Shown here piece by piece: positions 1-7,865 of a stretch of 64,000 bases of DNA. Source of the DNA: Pseudomonas soli (GTDB lineage Bacteria > Pseudomonadota > Gammaproteobacteria > Pseudomonadales > Pseudomonadaceae); the NCBI RefSeq assembly GCF_900110655.1, contig NZ_FOEQ01000002.1:372001-436000 (forward strand). The letters are read 5' to 3'. Position 1 is the first letter of the stretch; the number at the start of each line of letters is the position of its first letter. Made by a program: the position numbers and the translations under genes. Under the pieces are notes generated by a model that saw only the letters and a program-made list of their open reading frames with translations, searched no databases and had not been told where the DNA came from.

Positions 1-1
1 C

Positions 2-487
2 TTGGACAATCTGATCGTCATCGATACCCCCGACGCACTGCTGATCGCCGATGCCGCGCGCAGCCAGGAAGTCAAGGTGATTGCCCAGCAGCTCAAGCAT
101 CAGGGCCATGACGCCTACCGACTGCACCGCACCGTAACCCGCCCCTGGGGCCTGTACACCGTGCTCGAGGAGGGCCCGCGGTTCAAGATCAAGCGCATCA
201 TGGTGCGCCCGGGTGAATCGCTGTCACTGCAGATGCACCATCATCGCAGCGAGCACTGGATCGTCGTCAGCGGCATGGCCTGCGTGACCAATGGCGAGGA
301 AGAGTTCTTGCTCGACACCAACGAATCCACCTTCATCAAGCCTGGGCGCAGCCACCGCCTGACCAACCCCGGTGTCATCGACCTGGTGATGATCGAGGTA
401 CAAAGCGGCGAATACCTGGGCGAAGACGACATCGTACGCTTTACTGATATCTATGGACGCGCCCCGGCGGCGGCAGCACCTGCCTGA
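2..487 (+). CDS. algA: Mannose-1-phosphate guanylyltransferase / mannose-6-phosphate isomerase, C-terminal part (cut by window edge)
   Basis: The 161 visible residues are the C-terminal end of a bifunctional AlgA/WbpW/CpsB-type enzyme that makes GDP-mannose for exopolysaccharide or LPS synthesis in the cytoplasm. They contain the type II phosphomannose isomerase cupin: RPWG at the domain start, the metal-binding stretch QMHHHRSEHWIVVSG, and the closing GRSHRL and EVQSGEYLGEDDIVR motifs. The nucleotidyltransferase half lies to the left of the window. A glycosyltransferase follows on the same strand 64 bp downstream, which suggests the tail of a polysaccharide operon. The family assignment is firm. 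Which paralogue it is (algA, psl or another cluster) cannot be decided from this fragment. Confidence 0.88.
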   Translation: MDNLIVIDTPDALLIADAARSQEVKVIAQQLKHQGHDAYRLHRTVTRPWGLYTVLEEGPRFKIKRIMVRPGESLSLQMHHHRSEHWIVVSGMACVTNGEEEFLLDTNESTFIKPGRSHRLTNPGVIDLVMIEVQSGEYLGEDDIVRFTDIYGRAPAAAAPA

Positions 488-551
488 CTGCCAGAGGGCG
501 CGTTTTTGCCATCCAGGGCCGGCAACCGGCCAACCGCGAGGATTCAGGCTC

Positions 552-1787
552 ATGCGCATACTCTGGACCCTGCCCTACCTGCCCTGGCCCACCACCAGTG
601 GCAGCAAGACCCGGCAGTACCACCTGCTGCGCACCCTGGCGCAGCATGGCCACCGGATCACCTTGCTGGTGCAGTCCAAGATCCCCTTGAGCGATAGCGC
701 GCGTGAAGCCCTGGAACCCTTGGTGGAACGCCTGATCGTACTGCCCAGGCGAGCACTGAACAGCCCAATGAACCTGTTCGCCTCACCCATAATCGACTAC
801 CCCATGCGGGTCATCATCAATGGTTTGGCGCCTTGTCTGCGACACCGTTTCGAACAACTGCTGGACGAACCCTGGGATGTGATCCAGATCGAGCACAGCT
901 ACAGCTTCCAGCCGTTCGAGAGGGCCCTGCAGGCCAGGGGCCTGCCGTACATGCTCAGTGAGCATTACCTGGAGTCGGTGATGGGTGCCGCCTGCCATGA
1001 CCGCCTGCCGTTGTGGTTGCGTCCGCTGAACGCCTTCGACCGCTGGCGCTATCGGCGCTGGGAACAACGGGTACTGCGCCAACCCAGCGAGGTGGTGGCG
1101 GTCAGCGCTCACGATGCCGAACTGATCGGCCAGATCAGCGGCCGCCCGGTAAATGTGGTGGTCAATGGCGTGGACTGCGACCACTACCAGGACGTATGTC
1201 CTACCCCACATAGCCAACGCCTGCTGTTTGTCGGCAACTTCGAGTACGGCGCCAACCTGGAAGCGATCGAGTGGGCGCTGGAAGAAATCCTGCCCCAGGT
1301 ATGGATGAGCAACCCGGCGGTACGCCTGGCCATTGCCGGGCACGCATTGCCGGCCAGCTGGAAGCTGCACTGGAACGACCCACGCATCGAGTGGGTAGGT
1401 TACCGTCCCGACCTGCGTGAGCTGCAGCGCCGCTCGGCGTTGTTCTTCGCCCCCCTGCGCCATGCTGGAGGCTCCAAGGTGAAGATCCTTGAGGCCCTGG
1501 CTGCCGGGCTACCGGTCATCACCACCAGCAAGGGCGCCTCGGGTTTGGCCATGAACAACGGCGAGCACTACCTGGGTAGCGACGACAGCGGCCAACTGGC
1601 TCTGTTGATCACCCAACTGCTCAATCAGCCTTGGCGCATGGGCCAGCTAAGCGTCGCCGGGCGTCAGTTTGCCCGTCAACGTCATGACTGGAGCGTCGCC
1701 GCCCAGCAGTTGGAGAACGTGCACATGCGCCTGACCCAGTTGGCACCGGCAGGCGCAGGCGCCAACGGCGGTGTGCTAGCCAAGTAG
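552..1787 (+). CDS. Glycosyltransferase family 4 (GT-B fold)
   Basis: This 411-residue protein begins MRILWTLPYLPWPTTSGSKT, a typical GT4 N-terminus with an early Gly/Ser-rich nucleotide-sugar loop. The C-terminal half has the family signature HAGGSKVKILEALAAGLPVI, which includes the conserved Glu that contacts the donor sugar. It should transfer a sugar from a nucleotide donor to a lipid-linked or polysaccharide acceptor on the cytoplasmic side. I chose the ATG at 552 because GAGGA sits about 9 bp upstream. The open frame extends back to 453 but that part overlaps the previous gene. Its position after the GDP-mannose enzyme suggests a mannosyl or related transfer, which is inference. Its 3' end overlaps moeA tail to tail by 12 bp. 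Confidence 0.85.
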   Translation: MRILWTLPYLPWPTTSGSKTRQYHLLRTLAQHGHRITLLVQSKIPLSDSAREALEPLVERLIVLPRRALNSPMNLFASPIIDYPMRVIINGLAPCLRHRFEQLLDEPWDVIQIEHSYSFQPFERALQARGLPYMLSEHYLESVMGAACHDRLPLWLRPLNAFDRWRYRRWEQRVLRQPSEVVAVSAHDAELIGQISGRPVNVVVNGVDCDHYQDVCPTPHSQRLLFVGNFEYGANLEAIEWALEEILPQVWMSNPAVRLAIAGHALPASWKLHWNDPRIEWVGYRPDLRELQRRSALFFAPLRHAGGSKVKILEALAAGLPVITTSKGASGLAMNNGEHYLGSDDSGQLALLITQLLNQPWRMGQLSVAGRQFARQRHDWSVAAQQLENVHMRLTQLAPAGAGANGGVLAK

Positions 1788-2996
1788 CTCACTGAACGGG
1801 ATGAACGTTACCGCATCGCCCTGCCTGGGCGTGCTGCCCTCCAGCACCTCCACCACCCCGTCGGCCCAGGCCGCGCTACGCAGCACACCAGAACTCTGGT
1901 TCTTGTAGATGCGTACAAGACCGTCCTCGATGCGCGCGCGCAGGTACTCGCGGCGGGATCCGGCCTTGGGCCAGTCGAAGCCCGCCGGCACGCTGAACCG
2001 CAAGGGCGCGACGTTGCCCACGCCCAGCCGGCGGAGCAGGTAGGGCCGCGCCAGCAGGCCGAAGGTCACCAACGTCGAGGCTGGGTTGCCCGGCAAGCCG
2101 ATAACCGGCACCCCTTGGTAATGGCCGAAGGTCAGCGGCTTGCCTGGTTTGATCGCCAGCTTCCACAGCGCCAGCTCGCCCGCTTCGCGCAGGGCCAGGC
2201 CAAGAAAATCTGCCTCGCCCACCGACACACCGCCAGTGGAGAGGATCAGGTCGACGCTCCCCAACTCGGCCAGGGACTGACGGGTGCGCGCAAGATCATC
2301 GGGCAGGATCCCGGCGTCGACCACCTCGCAGCCGAGGCGTTGCAGCCAGCTGACCAGCAAGCGCCGGTTGCTGTTGTAGATCTGCCCAGGCCCCAGTGGC
2401 AAACCCGGCTCGACCAGTTCATCGCCGGTTGAAAGCACCGCGACCCGTGGTTGGCGGCGCACTTCAAGTGTGCCGTAGCCCAGGGTCGCGGCCAGCCCGA
2501 GCTCGATCGGCCCCAACCGCGTGCCGGCGCTCATGACCTGTTCGCCGACACGGGTTTCCTGGCCCTTGGGGCGAACGTTCTGGGCCAGTGACAGGCTTTC
2601 GAGGAAGCGCACTCGCCCATCCGCGAGCACCTCGGTGTTTTCCTGCATCTCGACGCAATCGGCGCCTTCCGGTAGTGGCGCGCCGGTGAAGATTCGCGCG
2701 CAGGTGCCCGGCTCCAGCGGCTCCGGCGCATGCCCTGCGAAGATGCGCTGGGTCACCCGCAGCGGCTCGCCCTGCCAGTCGGCCAGGCGCAGGGCGTAGC
2801 CGTCCATGGCACTGTTGGGCCACGGCGGAAGGTCGAGGCCGGCCACCAGTTCATGGGCCAGGACCCGCCCTTCGGCTTCGGCCAGCGCGAGGTGTTCGGT
2901 CTCGGCGATGGGCGCCTTCTCGGCCAGCGCCAGCAGCCGCTCCAAGGCCTCTTCCACCGGCATCAACGGCCGGGCCACCTCAACCACGGCTGTCAC
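1776..2996 (-). CDS. moeA: Molybdopterin molybdenumtransferase MoeA
   Basis: MoeA inserts molybdate into adenylylated molybdopterin to complete the molybdenum cofactor. The 406-residue length is normal. Recognisable segments are the N-terminal PVEEAL helix, PPWPNSAMDGYALR near residue 60, the hinge with IFTGAPLPEGADCVEMQE, the MogA-like domain with VLSTGDEL and ILSTGGVSVGEADF, and KPGKPLTFG...GLPGNPAST for the active-site loop. The start is a GTG that overlaps the end of moaB by 17 bp, so the two are translationally coupled. An internal ATG at 2963 preceded by GAGGTGG is an alternative start. The stop lies inside the convergent glycosyltransferase gene, leaving no room for a separate terminator. 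Confidence 0.93.
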   Translation of the reverse strand: MTAVVEVARPLMPVEEALERLLALAEKAPIAETEHLALAEAEGRVLAHELVAGLDLPPWPNSAMDGYALRLADWQGEPLRVTQRIFAGHAPEPLEPGTCARIFTGAPLPEGADCVEMQENTEVLADGRVRFLESLSLAQNVRPKGQETRVGEQVMSAGTRLGPIELGLAATLGYGTLEVRRQPRVAVLSTGDELVEPGLPLGPGQIYNSNRRLLVSWLQRLGCEVVDAGILPDDLARTRQSLAELGSVDLILSTGGVSVGEADFLGLALREAGELALWKLAIKPGKPLTFGHYQGVPVIGLPGNPASTLVTFGLLARPYLLRRLGVGNVAPLRFSVPAGFDWPKAGSRREYLRARIEDGLVRIYKNQSSGVLRSAAWADGVVEVLEGSTPRQGDAVTFIPFSELLG

Positions 2997-3519
2997 AGGC
3001 CGCTGCCTGCTTCAGGTGCGGCACGAAGTTGCACGGCCGGTGACGGGCATCCAGCTGCTCGGCGAGGATGCCGTCCCAACCGGTGCGCACGGCATTGGTC
3101 GAGCCCGGCAGGCAGCAGACCAGGGTGCCGTTGGCAAGGCCTGCCAGGGCACGGGACTGCACGGTGGAGGTGCCGATGTCGGCCACCGAGATCTGCCGGA
3201 ACAGCTCGCCAAAACCCTCGACCTGCTTGTCCAGCAGGCACGCCACGGCCTCCGGGGTGCTGTCGCGCCCGGTAAAGCCAGTGCCGCCGGTGATCAGCAC
3301 CACCTGCACATTATCATCGGCGATCCAGGTCGCGACCTGGGCGCGGATCTTGTACAGATCGTCCTTGAGCAGCACGCGCTCGGCCAGGTGATGGCCAGCG
3401 GCGCCGAGCCGATCGACGAATAGCTGGCCGGAGGTGTCGGTATCGAAGGTACGGGTGTCGCTGACCGTCAGCACGGCGATATTCAGCGCTACGAAAGGGG
3501 TATCTGCCTTGGCTTTCAT
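2980..3519 (-). CDS. moaB: Molybdenum cofactor biosynthesis protein B
   Basis: This 179-residue protein belongs to the MoaB/Mog family, which binds molybdopterin and adenylylates it ahead of MoeA. The family markers are VLTVSDTRTFDTDTSGQ at the N-terminus, ITGGTGFTGRDSTPEA as the pterin-binding TGGTG loop, and ALAGLANGTLVCCLPGSTNA toward the C-terminus. The ATG start is in a good context and the 3' end overlaps moeA, so moaB-moeA form one operon for molybdenum cofactor synthesis. The 178 bp upstream to the divergent lipoprotein gene must hold both promoters. I could not pick out a clear operator there. Confidence 0.93.
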   Translation of the reverse strand: MKAKADTPFVALNIAVLTVSDTRTFDTDTSGQLFVDRLGAAGHHLAERVLLKDDLYKIRAQVATWIADDNVQVVLITGGTGFTGRDSTPEAVACLLDKQVEGFGELFRQISVADIGTSTVQSRALAGLANGTLVCCLPGSTNAVRTGWDGILAEQLDARHRPCNFVPHLKQAAACDSRG

Positions 3520-3699
3520 GGGAGTCCGTCGCGGGGGAACAGGGAATGTGCGCTGTTATATCACAGGCCACGGCGCCCAGACCGCGACGTTGTTCTTGGT
3601 CAATGCCGGTGCGATGGCGCTATGCTGCACTGTGCAAGGAACTTGCGTGGACGCCCTGCGTCTTAATGACATCTAGCACCATCGCACTGGAGAAACACG

Positions 3700-3921
3700 A
3701 TGATCCAACGGACCCTTCCCGCCTTCCTGCTTGCCCTGGGCCTGGGCGCCCTCGCCGGCTGCGCCTCGCCAACCGTCATCACCCTGAACGACGGCCGCGA
3801 GATCCAGGCGGTGGACACCCCGTCGTATGACGACGACTCCGGCTTCTACGAATTCGAACAGCTCGACGGCAAGCGCACGCGCATCAACAAAGACCAGATC
3901 CGTACCGTCAAGGAGCTGTGA
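3700..3921 (+). CDS. Small YgdI/YgdR-family lipoprotein
   Basis: The 73-residue product has a lipoprotein signal peptide ending in the lipobox LAGC, so it should be processed by LspA with Cys as residue 1 of the mature form. The remaining ~50 residues, [12 protein letters not shown] through [10 protein letters not shown], form the small beta-rich YgdI/YgdR (DUF903) domain found in many gammaproteobacterial envelope lipoproteins of unknown function. ACTGGAG lies about 10 bp before the ATG. A hairpin (CGCAACTCCT at 3941-3950 with AGGGGTTGCG at 3961-3970) follows the gene and may end its transcript or reduce readthrough into the tRNA gene. Confidence 0.85.
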   Translation: MIQRTLPAFLLALGLGALAGCASPTVITLNDGREIQAVDTPSYDDDSGFYEFEQLDGKRTRINKDQIRTVKEL

Positions 3922-3965
3922 TCCAGCCCTGCGTTTTTGGCGCAACTCCTTTTTGCAACAAGGGG

Positions 3966-3994
3966 TTGCGTTGAAAAAATCGATGCAGTAGGAT
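3966..3994 (+). promoter_or_regulatory. Probable sigma-70 promoter of tRNA-Pro
   Basis: A -35 like TTGCGT (3966-3971) and a -10 like TAGGAT (3989-3994) are separated by 17 bp. The predicted start is within a few bases of the tRNA 5' end at 4004. The match is moderate and the -35 overlaps a hairpin arm. Confidence 0.4.
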
Positions 3995-4003
3995 TTCGGA
4001 CAT

Positions 4004-4080
4004 CGGAGTGTAGCGCAGCCAGGTAGCGCGTCTCGTTCGGGACGAGAAGGCCGCAGGTTCGAATCCTGTCTCTCCGACCA
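4004..4080 (+). tRNA. tRNA-Pro, anticodon CGG
   Basis: The 77-nt sequence starts CGGAGTG and ends CTCTCCGACCA with an encoded CCA. The anticodon arm is TCTCG / TTCGGGA / CGAGA, giving the anticodon CGG at 4038-4040. The T-arm has GCAGG-TTCGAAT-CCTGT and the D-arm has GCGC...GCGC. The acceptor stem has one U-U opposition but otherwise pairs. It reads proline codon CCG, a common proline codon in high-GC Pseudomonas genes. No integrase or duplicated 3' end is visible nearby, so it does not appear to be an occupied attachment site. Confidence 0.96.
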
Positions 4081-4090
4081 AAACCTGCAA

Positions 4091-4116
4091 AAAACCCGCC
4101 TTGCGCGGGTTTTTTG
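4091..4116 (+). terminator. Rho-independent terminator of tRNA-Pro
   Basis: AACCCGC and GCGGGTT form a stem around a five-base loop (CTTGC), followed by a run of T from 4110. It lies 11 bp after the CCA end. Confidence 0.88.
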
Positions 4117-4141
4117 TTGCCTGCGAAAAGGCAAATCACCG

Positions 4142-4167
4142 GTGGGAGCAGGCCAGCCTACTCCCAC
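4142..4167. repeat. GTGGGAG/CTCCCAC inverted repeat
   Basis: Seven-base arms (4142-4148 and 4161-4167) flank a 12-base loop between the tRNA terminator and the convergent mqo 3' end. There is no T-run. It resembles half of the REP-like elements seen elsewhere in the window and may protect the mqo 3' end. Confidence 0.4.
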
Positions 4168-4177
4168 GCTTGTGCGC

Positions 4178-5743
4178 TTACTCCGGCAACACCGGCACAT
4201 GCAGCAGCTGCAAGCGCGCACTGCTCCATTCGCGGGTCTTGTTGGTCAACTCAAGGTCGTTGTTCAGCTTTTGGCCGTAGGTCGGCACGATTTCCTTGAG
4301 CTTGGCCTGCCACTCGGCGCTCTTGATCCGATCCTTGAAGGTCTTCTCCAGCACGGTCAGCATGATCGGCGCGGCGGTCGAGGCACCGGGGGACGCACCC
4401 AGCAGCGCGGCGATGCTGCCATCCTCGGCGGCCACCACTTCGGTACCGAACTGCAGCACGCCACCGTGCTCGGGATCCTTCTTGATCACCTGCACGCGCT
4501 GGCCGGCCTGGAGCAGTTGCCAGTCTTCGTTCTTGGCGTTGGGGAAGTATTCGCGCAGGGCCGCCATGCGGTCGTCGAAGCTGAGCATCAGCTGGCCCAT
4601 CAGGTAGGTGCTCAGGTCGATGTTGTCGATGCCGGCATGCATCATCGGGCTGATGTTGTGGGTGGTCAGCGAACTGAACATGTCCAGCAACGAGCCGTAC
4701 TTGAGGTACTTGGTGGAGAAGGTCGCGAACGGGCCGAACAACAGCACCTCCTTGCCATCGATCACCCGGGTGTCCAGATGCGGCACCGACATCGGCGGCG
4801 CGCCGACCGAGGCCTTGCCGTACAGCTTGGCCTTGTGGCGGGCGACCAGGTCGGCATTGTCGGTCATCAGGAACTGGCCACCGACCGGGAAGCCGGCATA
4901 GCCCTCGGCCTCCGGGATGCCGGACTTCTGCAACAGCTTGAGCGCGCCGCCACCGGCGCCGATGAAGACGAACTTGGCTTTGACCGCAGTCTCCTTGCCA
5001 CCTTTGGCCAGGTCGGCCACCACCACGTTCCAGCTGCCGTCGTCGTTGCGCACGATATCGCGCACTTCATGGCTCAGGTGCAGTTGCACGTTCGAGTTGC
5101 GGGTCATGGCGGCGAACAGCTGGCGGGTGATCTCGCCGAAGTTCACGTCGGTACCGATGCCCATCCGGGTCGCGGCCACCTTCTGCCCGGGGTCACGGCC
5201 TTCCATCACCAGCGGCACCCACTGGCGGATCTGCTCGTGGTCCTCGGTGATCTCCATGCCGCGGAACAGTGAGCTGTGTTGCAAGGCCTCGACGCGCTTG
5301 TGCAGGAAGGCGACGTTCTCGTCACCCCAGACGAAGCTCATGTGCGCCACGTTGTTGATGAACGAACGCGGGTTGCTCAGCACGCCCTGCTCGACCTGGT
5401 AGGCCCAGAACTGCTTGGACACCTCGAACTGTTCGTTGACATTGACCGCCTTGCTGATGTCGATGCTGCCGTCCTTGCCGACGCTGGTGTAATTCAGCTC
5501 ACAGAACGCCGAGTGGCCGGTACCGGCATTGTTCCAGGCATTGGAACTCTCTTCGGCGACCTGGTCCATGCGCTCGTAGACGTCGACTTTCCAATTCGGT
5601 TCCAGTTCGGTGAGGTAGGTGCCGAGGCTTGCACTCATGATGCCGCCGCCGATCAGCAGGACATCGACGGACTTTTGTGGCTCCGCGGGCTTGGAGCAGC
5701 CGATGACGCTCAGGCACAGGAGCGTCAGCAGGATTCTTTTCAT
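4178..5743 (-). CDS. mqo: Malate:quinone oxidoreductase with lipoprotein-type signal
   Basis: Mqo oxidises malate to oxaloacetate and reduces membrane quinone, bypassing NAD malate dehydrogenase. The FAD-binding motif [14 protein letters not shown] is at about residues 29-42, followed by [13 protein letters not shown] and, near the C-terminus, [15 protein letters not shown], all typical of the family. The start chosen (ATG at 5743) gives 521 residues and the N-terminus [19 protein letters not shown], which looks like a lipoprotein signal peptide with lipobox SVIGC. The frame stays open upstream to 5956 but that extension is not protein-like. The signal is odd for an enzyme expected on the cytoplasmic side of the membrane. 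Only a weak GAG precedes the ATG. Confidence 0.92.
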   Translation of the reverse strand: MKRILLTLLCLSVIGCSKPAEPQKSVDVLLIGGGIMSASLGTYLTELEPNWKVDVYERMDQVAEESSNAWNNAGTGHSAFCELNYTSVGKDGSIDISKAVNVNEQFEVSKQFWAYQVEQGVLSNPRSFINNVAHMSFVWGDENVAFLHKRVEALQHSSLFRGMEITEDHEQIRQWVPLVMEGRDPGQKVAATRMGIGTDVNFGEITRQLFAAMTRNSNVQLHLSHEVRDIVRNDDGSWNVVVADLAKGGKETAVKAKFVFIGAGGGALKLLQKSGIPEAEGYAGFPVGGQFLMTDNADLVARHKAKLYGKASVGAPPMSVPHLDTRVIDGKEVLLFGPFATFSTKYLKYGSLLDMFSSLTTHNISPMMHAGIDNIDLSTYLMGQLMLSFDDRMAALREYFPNAKNEDWQLLQAGQRVQVIKKDPEHGGVLQFGTEVVAAEDGSIAALLGASPGASTAAPIMLTVLEKTFKDRIKSAEWQAKLKEIVPTYGQKLNNDLELTNKTREWSSARLQLLHVPVLPE

Positions 5744-6054
5744 TAGCTCAATCCAATTGAAGTGAAGGATTGGCAGTCGTTGCCCCCGGTGTGCACGCCC
5801 GGTTGTTGTTGTGGTTGGCAGGAGTTTCGCGAAATCGGGGCACGATCGCCTCGGGCCTTGGCCCGGGGCGCCGTAAAGCAGGGAGTGTGCCAGCCCGGGC
5901 GGGGCCACGGCTGACGCCGCCCACAGCGTCCTCGGCCAACCAATGGATGGCGACAATCCGCCACAGGTAACTGATGCGACATGCGAATATGGCGGATTTC
6001 CCCACCCTCAAAAGCATCGCGGTGCAAGTCGCATCGGCGCACCGCAATGGCGAT
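5744..6054. other. Intergenic region upstream of mqo
   Basis: The 311 bp between mqo and the chemoreceptor gene hold no plausible gene. They should contain the mqo promoter. A GCATCGC...GCGATGC-like partial repeat is near 6010-6035. I see no clear operator or terminator. Confidence 0.4.
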
Positions 6055-7668
6055 TCAAGCGGTCAATCGAGAAGTCACTTCGCCCAACTGACCCGACAGT
6101 CCATGCAGGCGCTGTCCGGCCTGCTCGGTTTGCTGCACCGCCTCCTGGTTGGCGGTGGCGATGCGGGTGATCTCGACCAGGTTGCGCGAGATATCCTCGG
6201 CGACGCTGGTCTGCTCCTCGGCTGCGGTAGCGATCTGCCGGTTCATGTCGCGTATCGCTTCAACTGCCGTGGTGATGCGCTGCAGCATCTGCCCGGCGTG
6301 CTGCACCTGCTCGGCGCCCTCCTCGCTGCGCTGCCGGCCACTTTCGATAGCCTTTACCGCCTCCACCGCACCCGACTGCACCGCCTCGATGATCTGGTGG
6401 ATCTCGGCGATCGATGCCGCGGTGCGCTGGGCCAGGCTGCGTACCTCGTCGGCTACTACCGCGAAACCCCGCCCGGCCTCGCCAGCACGGGCGGCCTCGA
6501 TGGCGGCGTTAAGCGCCAGCAGGTTGGTCTGTTCGGCGATGCCGCGAATCACTTCAAGCACCTTGCCGATGCGCGTGCTGTCGTTTTCCAGGTGGCGAAT
6601 CACCGCTGCGGTGCCGGCGATCTCGCGGTTGACCACGGCAATGGTGTCGATGGTGCGCTGCATGACCTGCTCGCCCGCCTGGGCACTGTGGTCGGCCTCG
6701 TCCGCCGCGCGGGCGGCATCGGCGGCATGGCGGGCCACTTCCTGGGCGGTGGCGGACATCTCGTGCATGGCCGTGGCGACCTGGTCGGTACGCTGGAACT
6801 GATCATGGGTGCCATGGGCCATGTCGCTGGCGATACGGCTGAGCTGGCCGCTGGCGCTCTCCAGCTCCTCGGCGTTGTCCTTGAGCCGACCGACGGTGTC
6901 GGCAAGAAAATCACGCAGGGTGTTGGCCGCCAGCGCCAGGCGCCCGAGTTCATCCTCGCGACGGCTGTCGACCCGGGCGGCGAAACGCCCCTGGCTGAGC
7001 TGGGCGACGTAGTCGATCAACTGGCGGATTGGCTCGACCAGGCTGCGGTTGACCAACCACAGGCTGAACAGCCCGACCAGCACGGCCGAGGCCAGCATCA
7101 CCAGAACGCCCAACCACACCGTTCGCTCGGCGCTGGCGCTGATGGCGTCGGCACGCCCGTGGGCATCGGCGCGCAGTTGCTCCACCAGAGCACTCATCTG
7201 GTCGCTGGTGGCGCGGTCCACGCCCTTGACCGCCAGGTCGCCGGCCACCGGGTCGCCACCGGCAGCCAGGAATGCCTGGCGCCCTTGCTCGTAGGCCGAA
7301 CCCAGCTGGCGGTGGCTGGCCTTGAGCTGCTCCAGGCGCGCCTTGAGCGCCGGATCGCTGCTGTCGATCAATTGCCCCAGCAATTGCTGCACCTGCTGCT
7401 CGCGGGCCTGGAACTGCTGCCAGTACTTGTCCAGCTCCGCCGGTTGGCGACCACGCAGCAGCACGTTCTTCCATTCCTGCACCTGGATCTTGAACTGCAG
7501 GTTGGCTTCGTCGATCAGCTGCGAGGCACGCAACGGTCCGTCCACCAGCTCGGCGTAGCCGCGCACACTGGAGGACAGGAACTGGAAGCACACCAGGGCG
7601 ATCAACAGGATCGCCACCAGGCTGCCACCGAGCAGGGAGAGAATTTGGACTCTGAGGGATTTACGCAA
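6055..7668 (-). CDS. Methyl-accepting chemotaxis protein with four-helix-bundle sensor
   Basis: The 537-residue protein has a first membrane helix at about residues 8-28, a periplasmic helical ligand domain (about 30-190), a second membrane helix ([20 protein letters not shown]), a HAMP domain starting [14 protein letters not shown], and a cytoplasmic signalling domain. The hairpin tip that contacts CheA/CheW is present ([20 protein letters not shown], then [17 protein letters not shown]). The ligand is unknown. I chose a TTG start at 7668 because the N-terminus [10 protein letters not shown] then leads straight into the membrane helix. The ATG at 7800 would add 44 residues without family character. 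There are no chemotaxis genes nearby, as is common for Pseudomonas receptors. Confidence 0.87.
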   Translation of the reverse strand: MRKSLRVQILSLLGGSLVAILLIALVCFQFLSSSVRGYAELVDGPLRASQLIDEANLQFKIQVQEWKNVLLRGRQPAELDKYWQQFQAREQQVQQLLGQLIDSSDPALKARLEQLKASHRQLGSAYEQGRQAFLAAGGDPVAGDLAVKGVDRATSDQMSALVEQLRADAHGRADAISASAERTVWLGVLVMLASAVLVGLFSLWLVNRSLVEPIRQLIDYVAQLSQGRFAARVDSRREDELGRLALAANTLRDFLADTVGRLKDNAEELESASGQLSRIASDMAHGTHDQFQRTDQVATAMHEMSATAQEVARHAADAARAADEADHSAQAGEQVMQRTIDTIAVVNREIAGTAAVIRHLENDSTRIGKVLEVIRGIAEQTNLLALNAAIEAARAGEAGRGFAVVADEVRSLAQRTAASIAEIHQIIEAVQSGAVEAVKAIESGRQRSEEGAEQVQHAGQMLQRITTAVEAIRDMNRQIATAAEEQTSVAEDISRNLVEITRIATANQEAVQQTEQAGQRLHGLSGQLGEVTSRLTA

Positions 7669-7865
7669 GATTGCGATCTCGGAACAAGGAAGAGGGAAAC
7701 GACGCACGCCGGCACCGCCGACAGAGGCCTCCTTGTCCTCGTTCGCTGCCCCATCAACGCCGCCATCGTGGGATGGCAACCAGGGCAAGCACCTGCGCAA
7801 CAGCCGAGGCAGATAGTCTCAGGCAATTGCTACAGATTTGTTACAGAACAGCGACAGCAAGACAC

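Noticed and set aside
453..551. Upstream extension of the glycosyltransferase to 453
   Set aside because: It overlaps the end of the AlgA-type gene and codes for a basic, low-complexity stretch. The ATG at 552 has the ribosome binding site.
4004..4080. tRNA-Pro as an attachment site for an integrated element
   Set aside because: No integrase gene, no duplicated tRNA 3' end and no change in coding style is seen on either side.
7669..7800. ATG at 7800 as the chemoreceptor start
   Set aside because: The 44 extra residues are not receptor-like and would precede an already correctly placed first membrane helix. The TTG at 7668 is preferred.
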